From Flavihumibacter cheonanensis (lineage in GTDB: Bacteria > Bacteroidota > Bacteroidia > Chitinophagales > Chitinophagaceae): 64,000 bases of DNA. Below are positions 37,669 to 47,172 of this stretch, piece by piece. The position numbers and the translations under genes were made by a program. Position 1 is the stretch's first letter, and each line of letters begins with the position of its first letter. Location: NCBI RefSeq assembly GCF_022352215.1, contig NZ_JAKRWF010000007.1, positions 24,291-88,290 of the forward strand. The letters are read 5' to 3'. Under the pieces are notes generated by a model. It searched no databases. It saw nothing but the letters and a program-made list of their open reading frames with translations, and was not told the DNA's origin.

Positions 37669-40600
37669 TTAGAAAGTAACATTAATACCACCTGTGATAA
37701 CCATAGGCAATGGACCATTACCATTGTCAATACCAAAGGAAGTAGCAATACCACCGAACTCAGGTGTATAACCGGAATTACGCTTGAAAGTTTTCAGGTT
37801 CTGCACATTGGCAAAAATTCTTGCGCTCTTCATTGCAGCTCTTTGAATCAGTTTAGAGCTGAAGTTGTAACCGATTTGTACGTTCCGAATGCGGATATAA
37901 CTACCATCTTCAATACCATAAGTAGAAGGCAGGCGGTTGATGGCACGGTTGTCACCCAGGATCGGATCCCAGTTAGAAGTACCCGGACCATTCCAGCGAT
38001 TCAACTTGAAAGCCGGATAGTTGAATTTGGTAAATGGCAGTTCTGAACTACCCCAGTAGCGATAGATTTCATTTCCGTAAACACCATTGAAGTCGATACC
38101 GAAATCAAAACCCTTGAAGTTTGCACCCAGGGAGAAACCATAGGCAAAATCAGGAGTAGGATTACCAATCATTGTGCGGTCATCAGAATTGATAACACCA
38201 TCACCATTGATATCGCGGTATTTGAAATCACCCGGACCATACTCATAACCCTGTACAGGAGGAGAAGCCAGTTTATCAGCATAACTCTGATACAGACCAT
38301 CCACCACATAACCATAGAAATAACCAATCGGATAACCAGCTTCGGTTACGTTTGGTCTTTCTTCGCTGGGGGGAAGGCGATCACCACCAAGAGAAATCAC
38401 CTTGTTATTGAAAGTGGTAATGTTACCATTAAAAGTCAGGGTGAAATCATTGGTGATTTTCTGAGTCCAGCCAGCTGCAACTTCAATACCATTGTTTTTC
38501 ACGCGGCCCACGTTATCCAAACGGCTGCCCGCACCAGAACCTACCCGAACCAGGGTCATTACATCGCGGGTATCTTTATGATAGTAAGCAGCTTCAACAC
38601 GCAGGCGATTGTTCAGCAAATAGGCTTCAAATCCAGCTTCTTTGGAATCCACCACTTCCCAGGTCAGATTCTGGTTAGGAATATATGCCTGAGAATAAGC
38701 AGGGATGATATTATTTCCAAACACCGCTGTATTACCTGTTTGCAGGCCAGGGTAGAATGGATAATCATAACCATAGGTGTTCTGCACACCGAGAAGACCC
38801 CAGGAAGCTTTGATTTTCAGATAATCAAACAGGTTCTGGCGGGCCATGAAATTTTCGCGGGTAACTTCCCACGCAGCACCTACTGAGTAGAAGTTTTTCC
38901 AGCGGTTTTCAGGAGAAATCTGGGATGAACCATCTCTTCTGAAAGAAGCATTCAACATGTATTTGCCCTGGTAATTATACAAGAGGCGGAACAATCCGGA
39001 TGCTGTAGCTTTCTCCCATTGAGCAGAAGAAGAACGACGTGTTGTCTGATCTACAAATCCATTATCAATATACCAGAACCGGGGATCATCAGGAATTGCA
39101 TCACCCGGATCTTTTTGACGTGCTGTAGCAAAAAGACCGCTGTAGGTATTAAAGTAAGTTGTGAAACCAGCAAGGGCAGTCAGGCCATGATCACCAAAAT
39201 CCTTTTTAAAGGTCAGGATGTGATCTTGCTGGAACTTTCTCCATTCCTGCTTATTCTGGCTAACGGAAGTAATCCTGTTATTGGGATCAACAAAAACCTG
39301 TTCGCCTGATGGGAGTGTCGGGTTGAAAACCTCGATGATTGGATTGTAGGTGCGGTCGTCGCCCCATGACATATCACCATAGAGGGTAGAACGCCAGTTG
39401 AAGTTTCTCAGGAAATTTACATCAAAATAAACGCTACCTACCAGCCGGTATTCCATCCTCTTTTCCTTATCCCATTTTGTTTCCAGGTTCATCAGCGGGT
39501 TGCTGATCTGGGCTTGCTGAAGAGCTAGCTGAGAATATCTTCCACTAGCTTCATCAAAAGGATCTGTGATAGGCAATACGCGGCGGGCATCAAACAACAA
39601 ACCATCTGCCTGGCTGAATGGAAGGCGCTGGCGGAAACCATTCATATTAAACCCAAGCTTGATGTTTTTATTTACTTTGTATTCATCATTAATTGTCAGG
39701 AGGATTTTCTCCAGTCTTTCATTTTTAACAACACCCTCATCGGTAATATAACCGATGCCCATGTAAAACTTATTCTTTTCAGAACTACCGGTAATGCTCA
39801 GGTTATTGTTATTGAAAATACCTGTACGGGTCATGACATCTACCCAATCTGTATTACCGGTCCAGGGAGTATAGTCGAATAAATCGCTGCCGGTAATGCC
39901 CAGGTTTGCCTGTTCTTCATTGAACAGTTCTTTAAACTGCTGCGCATTTACCATGTCGATTTTATCAACCAGTCTTTTAGCACCCAGGCTGCTGTTGAAG
40001 TTGATCAGCAGTTGTCCGGCTTTTGCTTTTTTGGTTGTGATGGCAATTACACCGGAAGCTCCGCGGATACCGAAGATCGCCAGAGATGAAGGGTCTTTCA
40101 AAATTTCGATCGACTCAATATCATTGGGGTTGAGGTAATCGATGTTGTCATTGAAAATCCCATCTACCACATATAAAGGCTTCACAGCACCGATACTAAC
40201 AGTACCGCGTATCCGAATATCCGGTTCACGACCGGGTGTACCGGAGTTCACGATACTCAGACCGGCAACCTTACCCTGGAGAGAAGCCACCGGGTTGGTG
40301 TTGGGTTTATCAGCCACTTCCTTACCCATCACTTTTGTGATACTACCTGTAAGATCGCGTTTGGCGGCGGTACCATAACCAATTACCACCACTTCGTCCT
40401 GGATTTGGGTAGATTCTTTCAGCGCCACATTCAGGATGGTGCGATCACCAACTTTAATTTCCTGGTCTTCAAACCCGATGCTGGAGATGATCAGGGTTGC
40501 ATTTGCAGGAACGGAGATGGTGAAATTACCATTTGCATCAGCCGAAGTACCTCCGGTAGTTCCTTTGATTTTGATAGAGGCGCCGGGTAAGGGTTCACCT

Positions 40601-41013
40601 GCGGCATTGGTAATGCGACCGGTAACCTGTTGTTGCTGGAATTCAACTCCCTTGAATTTGATAACTACCAGGTAATTGTCGAGCACTTCGTAGGTCAGGT
40701 CAGTATTTTCCAGCAGACGATCCACCACTTTCAACACTTCCTCATTGGAAGAAGAGATGTCCACCTTGTCATTTTCATTAAACAAAGCAAGGTTGTAGAG
40801 GAACCGGTAACTGGATTTACGTTCGATGGTAGAAAGGGCTTTTTTGATATTCACCCCTTCCATTTTAAGACTTACCCTGGTTTGGGAATAAACCCCAGCC
40901 GAAACCTGGAGGGCACATACCAGCATAAACAGAGCAGTCAATTTCATAATTCGGAAAAACTTTAGCAGCAATGGTTGACACAATAGCGTGCCACCATATG
41001 AAGTTTTTTTCAT
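37669..41013 (-). CDS. susC: SusC/RagA family TonB-dependent outer-membrane transporter with STN domain
   Basis: After a signal region (LTALFMLVCALQVSAGVYSQ) come an STN domain (about 48-118), a carboxypeptidase-D-like beta sandwich (about 131-215, TGRITNAAGEPLPGASI), a plug (about 220-340, GTAAKRDLTGSIT, with YVVDGIFND) and a 22-strand barrel. The STN domain marks transporters that signal to a FecR anti-sigma factor, and the genes for FecR and sigma lie directly upstream. It imports oligosaccharides using TonB energy. At 1114 residues it is of typical length and has no visible frameshift. Confidence 0.97.
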   Translation of the reverse strand: MKKTSYGGTLLCQPLLLKFFRIMKLTALFMLVCALQVSAGVYSQTRVSLKMEGVNIKKALSTIERKSSYRFLYNLALFNENDKVDISSSNEEVLKVVDRLLENTDLTYEVLDNYLVVIKFKGVEFQQQQVTGRITNAAGEPLPGASIKIKGTTGGTSADANGNFTISVPANATLIISSIGFEDQEIKVGDRTILNVALKESTQIQDEVVVIGYGTAAKRDLTGSITKVMGKEVADKPNTNPVASLQGKVAGLSIVNSGTPGREPDIRIRGTVSIGAVKPLYVVDGIFNDNIDYLNPNDIESIEILKDPSSLAIFGIRGASGVIAITTKKAKAGQLLINFNSSLGAKRLVDKIDMVNAQQFKELFNEEQANLGITGSDLFDYTPWTGNTDWVDVMTRTGIFNNNNLSITGSSEKNKFYMGIGYITDEGVVKNERLEKILLTINDEYKVNKNIKLGFNMNGFRQRLPFSQADGLLFDARRVLPITDPFDEASGRYSQLALQQAQISNPLMNLETKWDKEKRMEYRLVGSVYFDVNFLRNFNWRSTLYGDMSWGDDRTYNPIIEVFNPTLPSGEQVFVDPNNRITSVSQNKQEWRKFQQDHILTFKKDFGDHGLTALAGFTTYFNTYSGLFATARQKDPGDAIPDDPRFWYIDNGFVDQTTRRSSSAQWEKATASGLFRLLYNYQGKYMLNASFRRDGSSQISPENRWKNFYSVGAAWEVTRENFMARQNLFDYLKIKASWGLLGVQNTYGYDYPFYPGLQTGNTAVFGNNIIPAYSQAYIPNQNLTWEVVDSKEAGFEAYLLNNRLRVEAAYYHKDTRDVMTLVRVGSGAGSRLDNVGRVKNNGIEVAAGWTQKITNDFTLTFNGNITTFNNKVISLGGDRLPPSEERPNVTEAGYPIGYFYGYVVDGLYQSYADKLASPPVQGYEYGPGDFKYRDINGDGVINSDDRTMIGNPTPDFAYGFSLGANFKGFDFGIDFNGVYGNEIYRYWGSSELPFTKFNYPAFKLNRWNGPGTSNWDPILGDNRAINRLPSTYGIEDGSYIRIRNVQIGYNFSSKLIQRAAMKSARIFANVQNLKTFKRNSGYTPEFGGIATSFGIDNGNGPLPMVITGGINVTF

Positions 41014-41045
41014 ACTTTGAGCAATTAGGGTTACATAAACAGGTT

Positions 41046-41117
41046 TATCAACATTGCGAGCGTTGATAGCATCTTAAGTATCCTGCGGGAAATGTTGGCG
41101 CATTTCCCGTTTTTATT
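41046..41117. promoter_or_regulatory. Two hairpins in the fecR-susC intergenic region
   Basis: CGGGAAATG (41086-41094) pairs perfectly with CATTTCCCG (41101-41109). The T tract TTTTTATT follows on the plus strand, that is, antisense to the genes. A weaker hairpin (ATCAAC / GTTGAT, about 41047-41067) lies nearer susC. They could be a susC leader structure or the terminator of an antisense RNA. Confidence 0.45.
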
Positions 41118-41157
41118 AGGAGGAGTTTGGCGTCATATGCAATCGAGTTTTATATGT

Positions 41158-42261
41158 TTAAGGTGAGATAATCACGGTATCGTTTTTTATGGTGTAATTG
41201 AAATTGGCAGTTATTTTCAATCCTTTAAGCGCTGTTTGAAGAGATTCGCCCTTAAAAGAACCAGTAAGCCGGATTTTTTGAATATCCTGAGAAGTAAAAA
41301 TTATTTTCACACCGTACCAGCGTTCCAGTTTCGGAGCCAGTTCAGCAAAGGTTTCGGCATCGAAGATCAGGATATTGTCCACCCAGGAAGTTTCAACAAT
41401 TACCTGTTCTTTTTCATGATAGTTTACCTGGTCGAGGACAACCTGGGGTGCAGTCCTTACGGCCCTTGCTACCTGCGGCTGACTGGGTTTGGCAACTATA
41501 CTGTCCAGCTCGGAATTAACAACCAGCTTTTCATTGGGCTTCAGGATGATTTTTTCCTTGGGCCTGTTTTTGATGCTCACTTCCACGCTACCGCGGATGA
41601 GGCTGGTTTCGGTAGTTTTATCACCAGGGTAAGATTTCACATTGAAGGCGGTACCTAATACCCGGATATCAACATTGCGGGCATGGATTAAAAAAGGCCT
41701 GGCAGAATCTTTCACCACATCAAAATAGGCTTCCCCGGTCAGGGTTACTTCCCTCAAGCGGTTTCCAAATTCTTTTCCATAGGTCAGTTTGGAACCGGCA
41801 TTGAGCCAAACCTGGGTTCCATCGGGCAACATGATCTTGGAGCGGGATCCATTTTTGGTAGAGACTTCACTATTAAGGGCAAGAGAGGGGGCCGAATCGC
41901 TGCCGGCGGAGGAGGAATCTCTTAATAAAAAATACCATCCGGCGATAACAACAACCAGTGCAGCTGCCATCCATTTCAGCCATACGAACCGGCTCGATTT
42001 TTCCTCAAACTCTATTACTTCCTGATTATCAGCCGGTTCCATTTCAATTCCCTGGGCTTTCATTCTTTCGAGATGCCGTTCGAATGCCTGGCTGGCATCT
42101 TCTGTAACGGGTACGGAATGAAACCAGAGATCGGAAATGGTTTGAAGAGGATAATGCAATTCAGGGCTCTTCCGCAGCGCTTCTTCCAGCTCTTCCAATT
42201 CATGGACGCTGGCTTCTCCTGCGAGTTTTTTGGCAACAATTTCCCAAATCCTGTCTTGCAT
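41158..42261 (-). CDS. FecR family anti-sigma factor
   Basis: A cytoplasmic N-terminal part (1-90, sigma-binding type) precedes one membrane helix (VWLKWMAAALVVVIAGWYFLL, about 92-112), a periplasmic FecR domain (about 130-230, LPDGTQVWLNAGSKLTYGKEF) and a DUF4974/STN-like C-terminal domain (about 295-365, LAPKLERWYGVKIIF). It holds the ECF sigma factor inactive until the SusC STN domain signals substrate binding. It sits between the sigma factor and susC genes, the standard order for this regulation. Confidence 0.95.
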   Translation of the reverse strand: MQDRIWEIVAKKLAGEASVHELEELEEALRKSPELHYPLQTISDLWFHSVPVTEDASQAFERHLERMKAQGIEMEPADNQEVIEFEEKSSRFVWLKWMAAALVVVIAGWYFLLRDSSSAGSDSAPSLALNSEVSTKNGSRSKIMLPDGTQVWLNAGSKLTYGKEFGNRLREVTLTGEAYFDVVKDSARPFLIHARNVDIRVLGTAFNVKSYPGDKTTETSLIRGSVEVSIKNRPKEKIILKPNEKLVVNSELDSIVAKPSQPQVARAVRTAPQVVLDQVNYHEKEQVIVETSWVDNILIFDAETFAELAPKLERWYGVKIIFTSQDIQKIRLTGSFKGESLQTALKGLKITANFNYTIKNDTVIISP

Positions 42262-42310
42262 GTGTAGATTGTTAAAGTATAAGACAAGGAAAATGGGTGG
42301 TTACCCTGAA

Positions 42311-42379
42311 AGCAGGGAAGAAAAAATAATGGAGGAAAGGAAGAAGGAGGAATGGAAGAAGGGACAAAGGAGGCGGGGG
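42311..42379. repeat. Polypurine spacer between sigma factor and fecR
   Basis: This A/G-rich low-complexity stretch (plus strand) contains the 26-base unit at 42346-42371 that matches 17530-17555 at 24 positions. It follows the sigma gene stop. On the transcript it is pyrimidine-rich. Confidence 0.6.
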
Positions 42380-42381
42380 GC

Positions 42382-42963
42382 CTAACGTTTACCGGTGGGC
42401 AGGGTTTTGCGGGGGTCAAAACGGATGGCTTCCCCGATGCGCTTGAGCGCAATGCTCATCTGGGTTTCAACTGTTTTGATGGATACTTTCAGCAATTCAG
42501 CTACTTCCCGGTATTTGAGTTCATCCTCTTTTACCAGTTTGAAGATCAGTTTGCAGCGGGCAGGCAGACTGTTGATCGCTTCCGCAATCATTTTTTTCAT
42601 CTCGGAGGTAATCAGCATGCGCTCCGGATCATACTGCAGGGACTGCAACTCAACGGGCAACTCACTCAGATCAGTCACCATCACTTTATTGTGACGGGTT
42701 ATATAATTAATGGCTGTATTGCGGGTGGCGGTATACAGATACAGTTTAAGATTGCTGACATGTTCCAGGCGATTGCGTTTCTCCCAGATGGTAATAAATA
42801 CATCAGACACTATTTCTTCGGCCGACTGCCGGGATTTAATAAAACCACTGGCGAACTGAAGAAGGGGAGGGAAAAATGCCATATACAACTCCCGATAGGC
42901 CTGTTGGTCGTTAAAACGCGCAATGCGTTCCTTCAGGTATTGTATTCTGGCAGGAGCAATCAT
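42382..42963 (-). CDS. RNA polymerase sigma-70 factor, ECF (FecI-like)
   Basis: Region 2 (about residues 20-90, FASGFIKSRQSAEEIVSDVFITIWEKR) and region 4 (about 125-180, LPARCKLIFKLVKEDELKYREVAELLKV, read in parts, with SIKTVETQMSIALKRI) are clear. The ATG at 42963 was chosen over a TTG five codons upstream. It should direct transcription of the SusC/SusD locus when freed by FecR. A TACATTTA element upstream (about 42998-43005) may be its promoter. Confidence 0.95.
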   Translation of the reverse strand: MIAPARIQYLKERIARFNDQQAYRELYMAFFPPLLQFASGFIKSRQSAEEIVSDVFITIWEKRNRLEHVSNLKLYLYTATRNTAINYITRHNKVMVTDLSELPVELQSLQYDPERMLITSEMKKMIAEAINSLPARCKLIFKLVKEDELKYREVAELLKVSIKTVETQMSIALKRIGEAIRFDPRKTLPTGKR

Positions 42964-43067
42964 GTGTATCAGCAGCAATTAAAAAGCAAAATCGAGGTAT
43001 AAATGTACAATATTGAATCAGTTGCGGAATATTTTTTTCAGGCAGGCGCAAATCGCCGGGGTTTTTA

Positions 43068-43075
43068 TATTTTTG
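43068..43075 (+). promoter_or_regulatory. Predicted -7 element of tRNA-Met
   Basis: TATTTTTG matches TAnnTTTG and lies 45 bases before the tRNA. The same eight bases precede tRNA-Asn at 56366. No clear -33 TTTG is seen. Confidence 0.5.
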
Positions 43076-43119
43076 CGGCCTGCCAAACCATTTTTTGGGA
43101 TGGCGCCTCGAAAGAGGAA

Positions 43120-43193
43120 GGGCCCTTAGCTCAGTCGGTTAGAGCATCTGACTCATAATCAGAGGGTCGCTGGTTCGAGCCCGGCAGGGCCCA
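43120..43193 (+). tRNA. tRNA-Met (anticodon CAT)
   Basis: A full 74-base cloverleaf can be folded: 7-bp acceptor GGGCCCT/AGGGCCC, D arm GCTC/GAGC, anticodon arm TCTGA-CTCATAA-TCAGA with CAT, T arm GCTGG-TTCGAGC-CCGGC and discriminator A. CCA is not encoded. CAT could also mark a lysidine-modified tRNA-Ile2; I judge elongator Met more likely, since the first acceptor pair is G-C and the anticodon stem is Met-like. Confidence 0.9.
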
Positions 43194-43197
43194 CAAG

Positions 43198-43231
43198 AAA
43201 GAGAGGCTGCATGTTAAATGCAGCCTCTTTA
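43198..43231. terminator. Bidirectional terminator between tRNA-Met and GHL10 gene
   Basis: A perfect 11-bp stem (AGAGGCTGCAT 43202-43212 with ATGCAGCCTCT 43218-43228) is flanked by A-rich sequence on the left and TTTATTT on the right. It serves the tRNA on the plus strand and the converging GHL10 gene (stop at 43236) on the minus strand. Confidence 0.8.
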
Positions 43232-43235
43232 TTTA

Positions 43236-45602
43236 TTATTGTTTGATCAGCTTCAGCACCAATCTTTCTTTTCCTCGTTGGATTTCGACAAAATAATTAC
43301 CGGGACGATAATTACCACCGAATTGCAGGGTTGCATTATCGGCTATGCCTGCACGTGATTCGATTACACGGCCAGTCAGATCCAGCATGCGAAGTTTCAC
43401 CTGCTCTCTACCGGTTCCGAGTAAGCGAAGTGTAAAGCTGGTGGTAGTTGGGTTGGGCAGCAGTTTCACCCAGTTGCCAACTGGCTGACTGTTTTCCATC
43501 AGTGCTGCTTCGGAGGAAGCAACACTTGCTGCTGAATGTGGAACGCGTACTTCAGTGGTGGCGCTTGATTGATTACCAGCTGCATCAGTTGCAATCACCG
43601 TAATGGTATAAATTCTACCTGTGCCATTGCCGGAACGTTCCGCCCTTAGTTTAACCAGGTTATTGTTGATAATTTCCCAATCGGGTGCTGTATTTCCATC
43701 TCCTGTTCCATTCACTGGTTCATTGCTGGAAACCTCCAGCGTTACAGTAACTGGTCCGCAGTTATCAGTTGCTGTATAATTCACTGCCACTTCATTCATT
43801 TTATGATTGGGCACCCGCAATACTGTTTTATCAGTTTGCAATCCGGTAATTACAGGAGCCGTTTGATCTACTCTGGTCCATTCGAAACTACAGTTGCTGA
43901 AATTGCCTCCAATATCTGTAGCACGTAAGGTAACAGTAGTAGTTCCGGCGCCCGAAATAATAGTGCCAGCCAATGGTTCCTGAGAGTAGGTGATATCTTC
44001 CTGGGCAGGCAGACTGGCGGTGAAATCGGGCACTGCTACACTGCAGTTTTCATCCAACACAGACTGCTGGTTATCCGGACATTCAATTGTCGGCAACTGG
44101 AAGGTCGCGGTATTGGAAGGCGCACTTTCATTGTGCAGGCGATCCAGAGAAGTAACCAGGTAATAATAGGTTTGATCCGGTGCTATAGTACGATCTTCAA
44201 AAGAAGTTTCATCCTGGTTGGTGATGGCAATCAGGTTGTCTGCTGATTCTATATCAATGCCGGAGTTGGTTGACCGGTAGATGGCAAACTGCCGCACGCG
44301 ATTCAACTCATCCCCTGTTGCAGCAGGCTTTTTCCATTTCAGCAGATTATGGGTTGTACCAAATTTGATCACTTTCAAATCTGTAGCAGCATCCGGGGCC
44401 ACCGCATCAATCCAGGGCATGGTAGGTTGCAGGGCCGGCCTGCTGTAAAAATCAAGTCGCAGTGAATCCCTGAAACCCAGTCTGGTAGTGCTTCTCAAAC
44501 TCGCTGTATTGTAGATGGCTTGTCCGGATATATTTTCCAAACTGCGATTTAATCTAACCTGGTTAGGGATCTGAGAAGGATTGGCCCAGTTCACGCCCTG
44601 AGCAGGATCATTTACTTTGTAACCGGCCAAACCGATATACATTCTTCTTCCAAAACTGTTGTTATTCCACCAGGGAGTAACGATGCCATAGTTGGCACCA
44701 GGCTGACCGATATACCAGTATACCTGTGGTGCGAGGTAATCGATCCATCCTTCCTGCAGCCATTTTTTGCTATCTGCATAAAGTTGGGAGTAGTGTTGCA
44801 AGCCGGAGGTTGCAGTGCCTATAGAAGGATCCGGACTGTTGCGGTAAATGCCAGAAGGTGAAATACCAAATTCAACCCAGGGCTTGAGTTGTTTGATGGT
44901 TTGATTGATCCGGGCAACAAGCAGGTTTACATTATCCCTACGCCAGTCGGCCCGATCAGCAATACCACGTGGGTCTGCTGCATAGGTAGCATCATCATTG
45001 AAGGCGGCATTGGGATAAAAATAATCATCGAAATGAATACCATCCACATCATAACGGGTAACGATATCCGCAATTACGGAATTGATATAATCCCGAACAC
45101 CCGGGATACCGGGATCCAGGGTTCTCAGCACCCCGGTACTGATCAGCCATTCCGGGTGGCGCTTCGCGATGTGATTTTCCGCGAAGTTGGGCAGGTTGGC
45201 AGCATTGCCGACCGCCCGGTAGGGATTGATCCAGGCATGTAATTCCATACCTCTTTTGTGTGCTTCCTCAATGGCGAAAGCCAGGGGATCCCAGAGGGGA
45301 TTGGGTGCACGGCCCTGCAGACCTGTCAGGTCGCTGGACCAGGGTTCCAGTTCACTCGGGTAGAGGGCATCGGACTGACTTCTGATCTGGAGGAAAATGG
45401 TCGTAATACCGGTTGCTTTGTGGTGATCGAGAATTGAAATCAGGGCAGCCTGCTGTTGGGCAGGCGTCTGGTTCCGGTTAGGCCAGTCGATTCCAAAATA
45501 ACTGGCAATCCAGGCGCCCCGGAATTCTCTCTTAGGTGTTTGTGCATTTAGGCCAAGCATCGCCCAAATACATACTGAAAAAAGAAGTAGCGTTTTTTTC
45601 AT
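43236..45602 (-). CDS. GHL10-family glycosyl hydrolase with T9SS type A sorting domain
   Basis: The ATG at 45602 opens a signal peptide (TLLLFSVCIWAMLGLNAQ). A GHL10-like TIM barrel (DUF187 type) follows (FRGAWIASYFGIDWP, IFLQIRSQSDALYPSE, RGMELHAWINPYRA, DVDGIHFDDYFYP), then a fibronectin-III-like domain (about 425-530), an HYR/bacterial Ig region and a C-terminal T9SS type A sorting domain (LLPNPTTTSFTLRL, RPGNYFVEI). It is therefore secreted by the type IX system and held at or released from the surface. GHL10 proteins probably act on peptidoglycan or glycans. Confidence 0.93.
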   Translation of the reverse strand: MKKTLLLFSVCIWAMLGLNAQTPKREFRGAWIASYFGIDWPNRNQTPAQQQAALISILDHHKATGITTIFLQIRSQSDALYPSELEPWSSDLTGLQGRAPNPLWDPLAFAIEEAHKRGMELHAWINPYRAVGNAANLPNFAENHIAKRHPEWLISTGVLRTLDPGIPGVRDYINSVIADIVTRYDVDGIHFDDYFYPNAAFNDDATYAADPRGIADRADWRRDNVNLLVARINQTIKQLKPWVEFGISPSGIYRNSPDPSIGTATSGLQHYSQLYADSKKWLQEGWIDYLAPQVYWYIGQPGANYGIVTPWWNNNSFGRRMYIGLAGYKVNDPAQGVNWANPSQIPNQVRLNRSLENISGQAIYNTASLRSTTRLGFRDSLRLDFYSRPALQPTMPWIDAVAPDAATDLKVIKFGTTHNLLKWKKPAATGDELNRVRQFAIYRSTNSGIDIESADNLIAITNQDETSFEDRTIAPDQTYYYLVTSLDRLHNESAPSNTATFQLPTIECPDNQQSVLDENCSVAVPDFTASLPAQEDITYSQEPLAGTIISGAGTTTVTLRATDIGGNFSNCSFEWTRVDQTAPVITGLQTDKTVLRVPNHKMNEVAVNYTATDNCGPVTVTLEVSSNEPVNGTGDGNTAPDWEIINNNLVKLRAERSGNGTGRIYTITVIATDAAGNQSSATTEVRVPHSAASVASSEAALMENSQPVGNWVKLLPNPTTTSFTLRLLGTGREQVKLRMLDLTGRVIESRAGIADNATLQFGGNYRPGNYFVEIQRGKERLVLKLIKQ

Positions 45603-45783
45603 AATGCAGTATTTATCTGGTTTATGCAGGAAAATACGGAAACTGAAAGAGAAGGAACCGCATTTAGCTTGAAATAAATACCGCAAATAGCCGCATTTCT
45701 ATAAATTATACCCAAGATTTTTTCGCGTATAAAAAATCTACCATATATTTTTCTGCTTAAAAAAATCAGGACCTTCATTCCCT

Positions 45784-46521
45784 ATGTTTAAACATCGCGG
45801 CAAGACCCGCACTTTTCAACATAACCTGGCAATCGCCTCCCTGTTATCTTTTGTGGCGGGAATGGTGAACGTGGTAGGATTCTTATCCATCCAGCAATTA
45901 ACCACCAATGTAACCGGGCATTTTGCCTTCTTCATGGAAGAGGTTCTGCAATGGAAGCTCTGGGCGGGATTTGCTTATTTCCTGTACATCCTGTTTTTCC
46001 TGGCAGGCTCTTTTTTTTCCAACCTGCTGGTGGAAGCGGGACTTCGGCACAGTGAGAAAAAAGCCTTTCTGCGGCCCGTGCTGATTGAAGCCGGACTCCT
46101 GCTGATTGCTGCGCTGGCCGGGCCGAGGATTATTGAAAGTCAACCTAACCTGCTCGCCTATATCCTGCTCTTCAGTATGGGCATGCAAAACTCCCTGGTG
46201 ACCAGTTTGTCCAATGCAACTGTACGCACGACGCACCTGACCGGTTTGTTTACTGACCTCGGAATTGAACTGTCGCAGTTGTTCTTTTACAAGAAGGAGG
46301 AGCAGCAGGAAAGACTGCGATCCTCTATTCGCCTCCGACTGACCATCATCGGGTTTTTCTTCCTGGGAGGGATAGCAGGTGGATTACCCTTTAGCAGGGT
46401 TGGATTGCATATCCTGTTAGTTGCTGTATTTCTTTTGCTGGCTGGCTTATTATACGATGCCATTAAATTACGCGTGCTGGTGGTGCAACGAAAAATGAAA
46501 GCAGTCCGTCAATCAAAATAA
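45784..46521 (+). CDS. YoaK/DUF1275 family membrane protein
   Basis: This 245-residue protein has six or so membrane helices and the family opening LLSFVAGMVNVVGFLSIQQLTTNVTGHF (read in parts), followed by FSMGMQNSLVTSLSNATVRTTHLTGLFTDL cut at the same conserved points. The family is widespread and its function is unknown; transport has been suggested. The first ATG was used. The 180-base spacer to the divergent GHL10 gene is AT-rich. The two downstream genes lie close behind and may be co-transcribed. Confidence 0.9.
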   Translation: MFKHRGKTRTFQHNLAIASLLSFVAGMVNVVGFLSIQQLTTNVTGHFAFFMEEVLQWKLWAGFAYFLYILFFLAGSFFSNLLVEAGLRHSEKKAFLRPVLIEAGLLLIAALAGPRIIESQPNLLAYILLFSMGMQNSLVTSLSNATVRTTHLTGLFTDLGIELSQLFFYKKEEQQERLRSSIRLRLTIIGFFFLGGIAGGLPFSRVGLHILLVAVFLLLAGLLYDAIKLRVLVVQRKMKAVRQSK

Positions 46522-46540
46522 TTTTGAGCAACTCAATACT

Positions 46541-47167
46541 ATGTCGAACGTTTCATCTGCCTATAACCAATGGGCTGAAATTTATGATAGCAATAAAAAC
46601 CGCACGCGGGATCTGGAAGCGATCAGCTTAAGAACTCTGCTGGCCGGTCGCCATTTCAGGAACTGCCTGGAGATTGGCTGCGGTACCGGCAAGAATACCG
46701 AATGGTTGCTGACCATTGCGGATCAGATCACTGCAGTTGATTTGTCGGAAGGCATGCTGACCAAGGCAAGAGAAAAAATCAACTCGCCGCAGGTGGCATT
46801 CATAGAAGCTGATATCACGCAGGATTGGCAATTTGCCAGAGGACCTTATGACCTCGCTACCTTTAGCCTGGTATTGGAACATATTGAAAACCTCGACAGC
46901 ATCTTTGCAAAATTGAAAGCCGTGATGCAACCTAACGGCTATGTATATGTGGGAGAACTACACCCCTTTAAACAATATACCGGAACCAAGGCAAGGTTCG
47001 AAACAGCAGAAGGCCAGCAGGTGGTAACCTGTTTCAATCACCATTTAGGCGAATTTTATGCCGCAGCCAAAGCACAGGGATTTGAATTGGTGGAACTGAA
47101 AGAATGGTTTGATGAAGACAACCGCGACATGCCCCGCATCCTCAGTCTGCTGTTTCGTGTAAGCTAA
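46541..47167 (+). CDS. Class I SAM-dependent methyltransferase
   Basis: Motif I (CLEIGCGTGKNTEWLL, residues 43-58), motif II (ITAVDLSEGML) and motif III-IV (YDLATFSLVLEHIENLD) of the seven-strand Rossmann methyltransferase fold are present. The nature of the methyl acceptor cannot be told from the sequence; the Methyltransf_11/25-type core is used on small molecules. It begins 19 bases after the YoaK gene and ends five bases before the acetyltransferase gene, which suggests an operon. Confidence 0.9.
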   Translation: MSNVSSAYNQWAEIYDSNKNRTRDLEAISLRTLLAGRHFRNCLEIGCGTGKNTEWLLTIADQITAVDLSEGMLTKAREKINSPQVAFIEADITQDWQFARGPYDLATFSLVLEHIENLDSIFAKLKAVMQPNGYVYVGELHPFKQYTGTKARFETAEGQQVVTCFNHHLGEFYAAAKAQGFELVELKEWFDEDNRDMPRILSLLFRVS

Positions 47168-47172
47168 CAATT

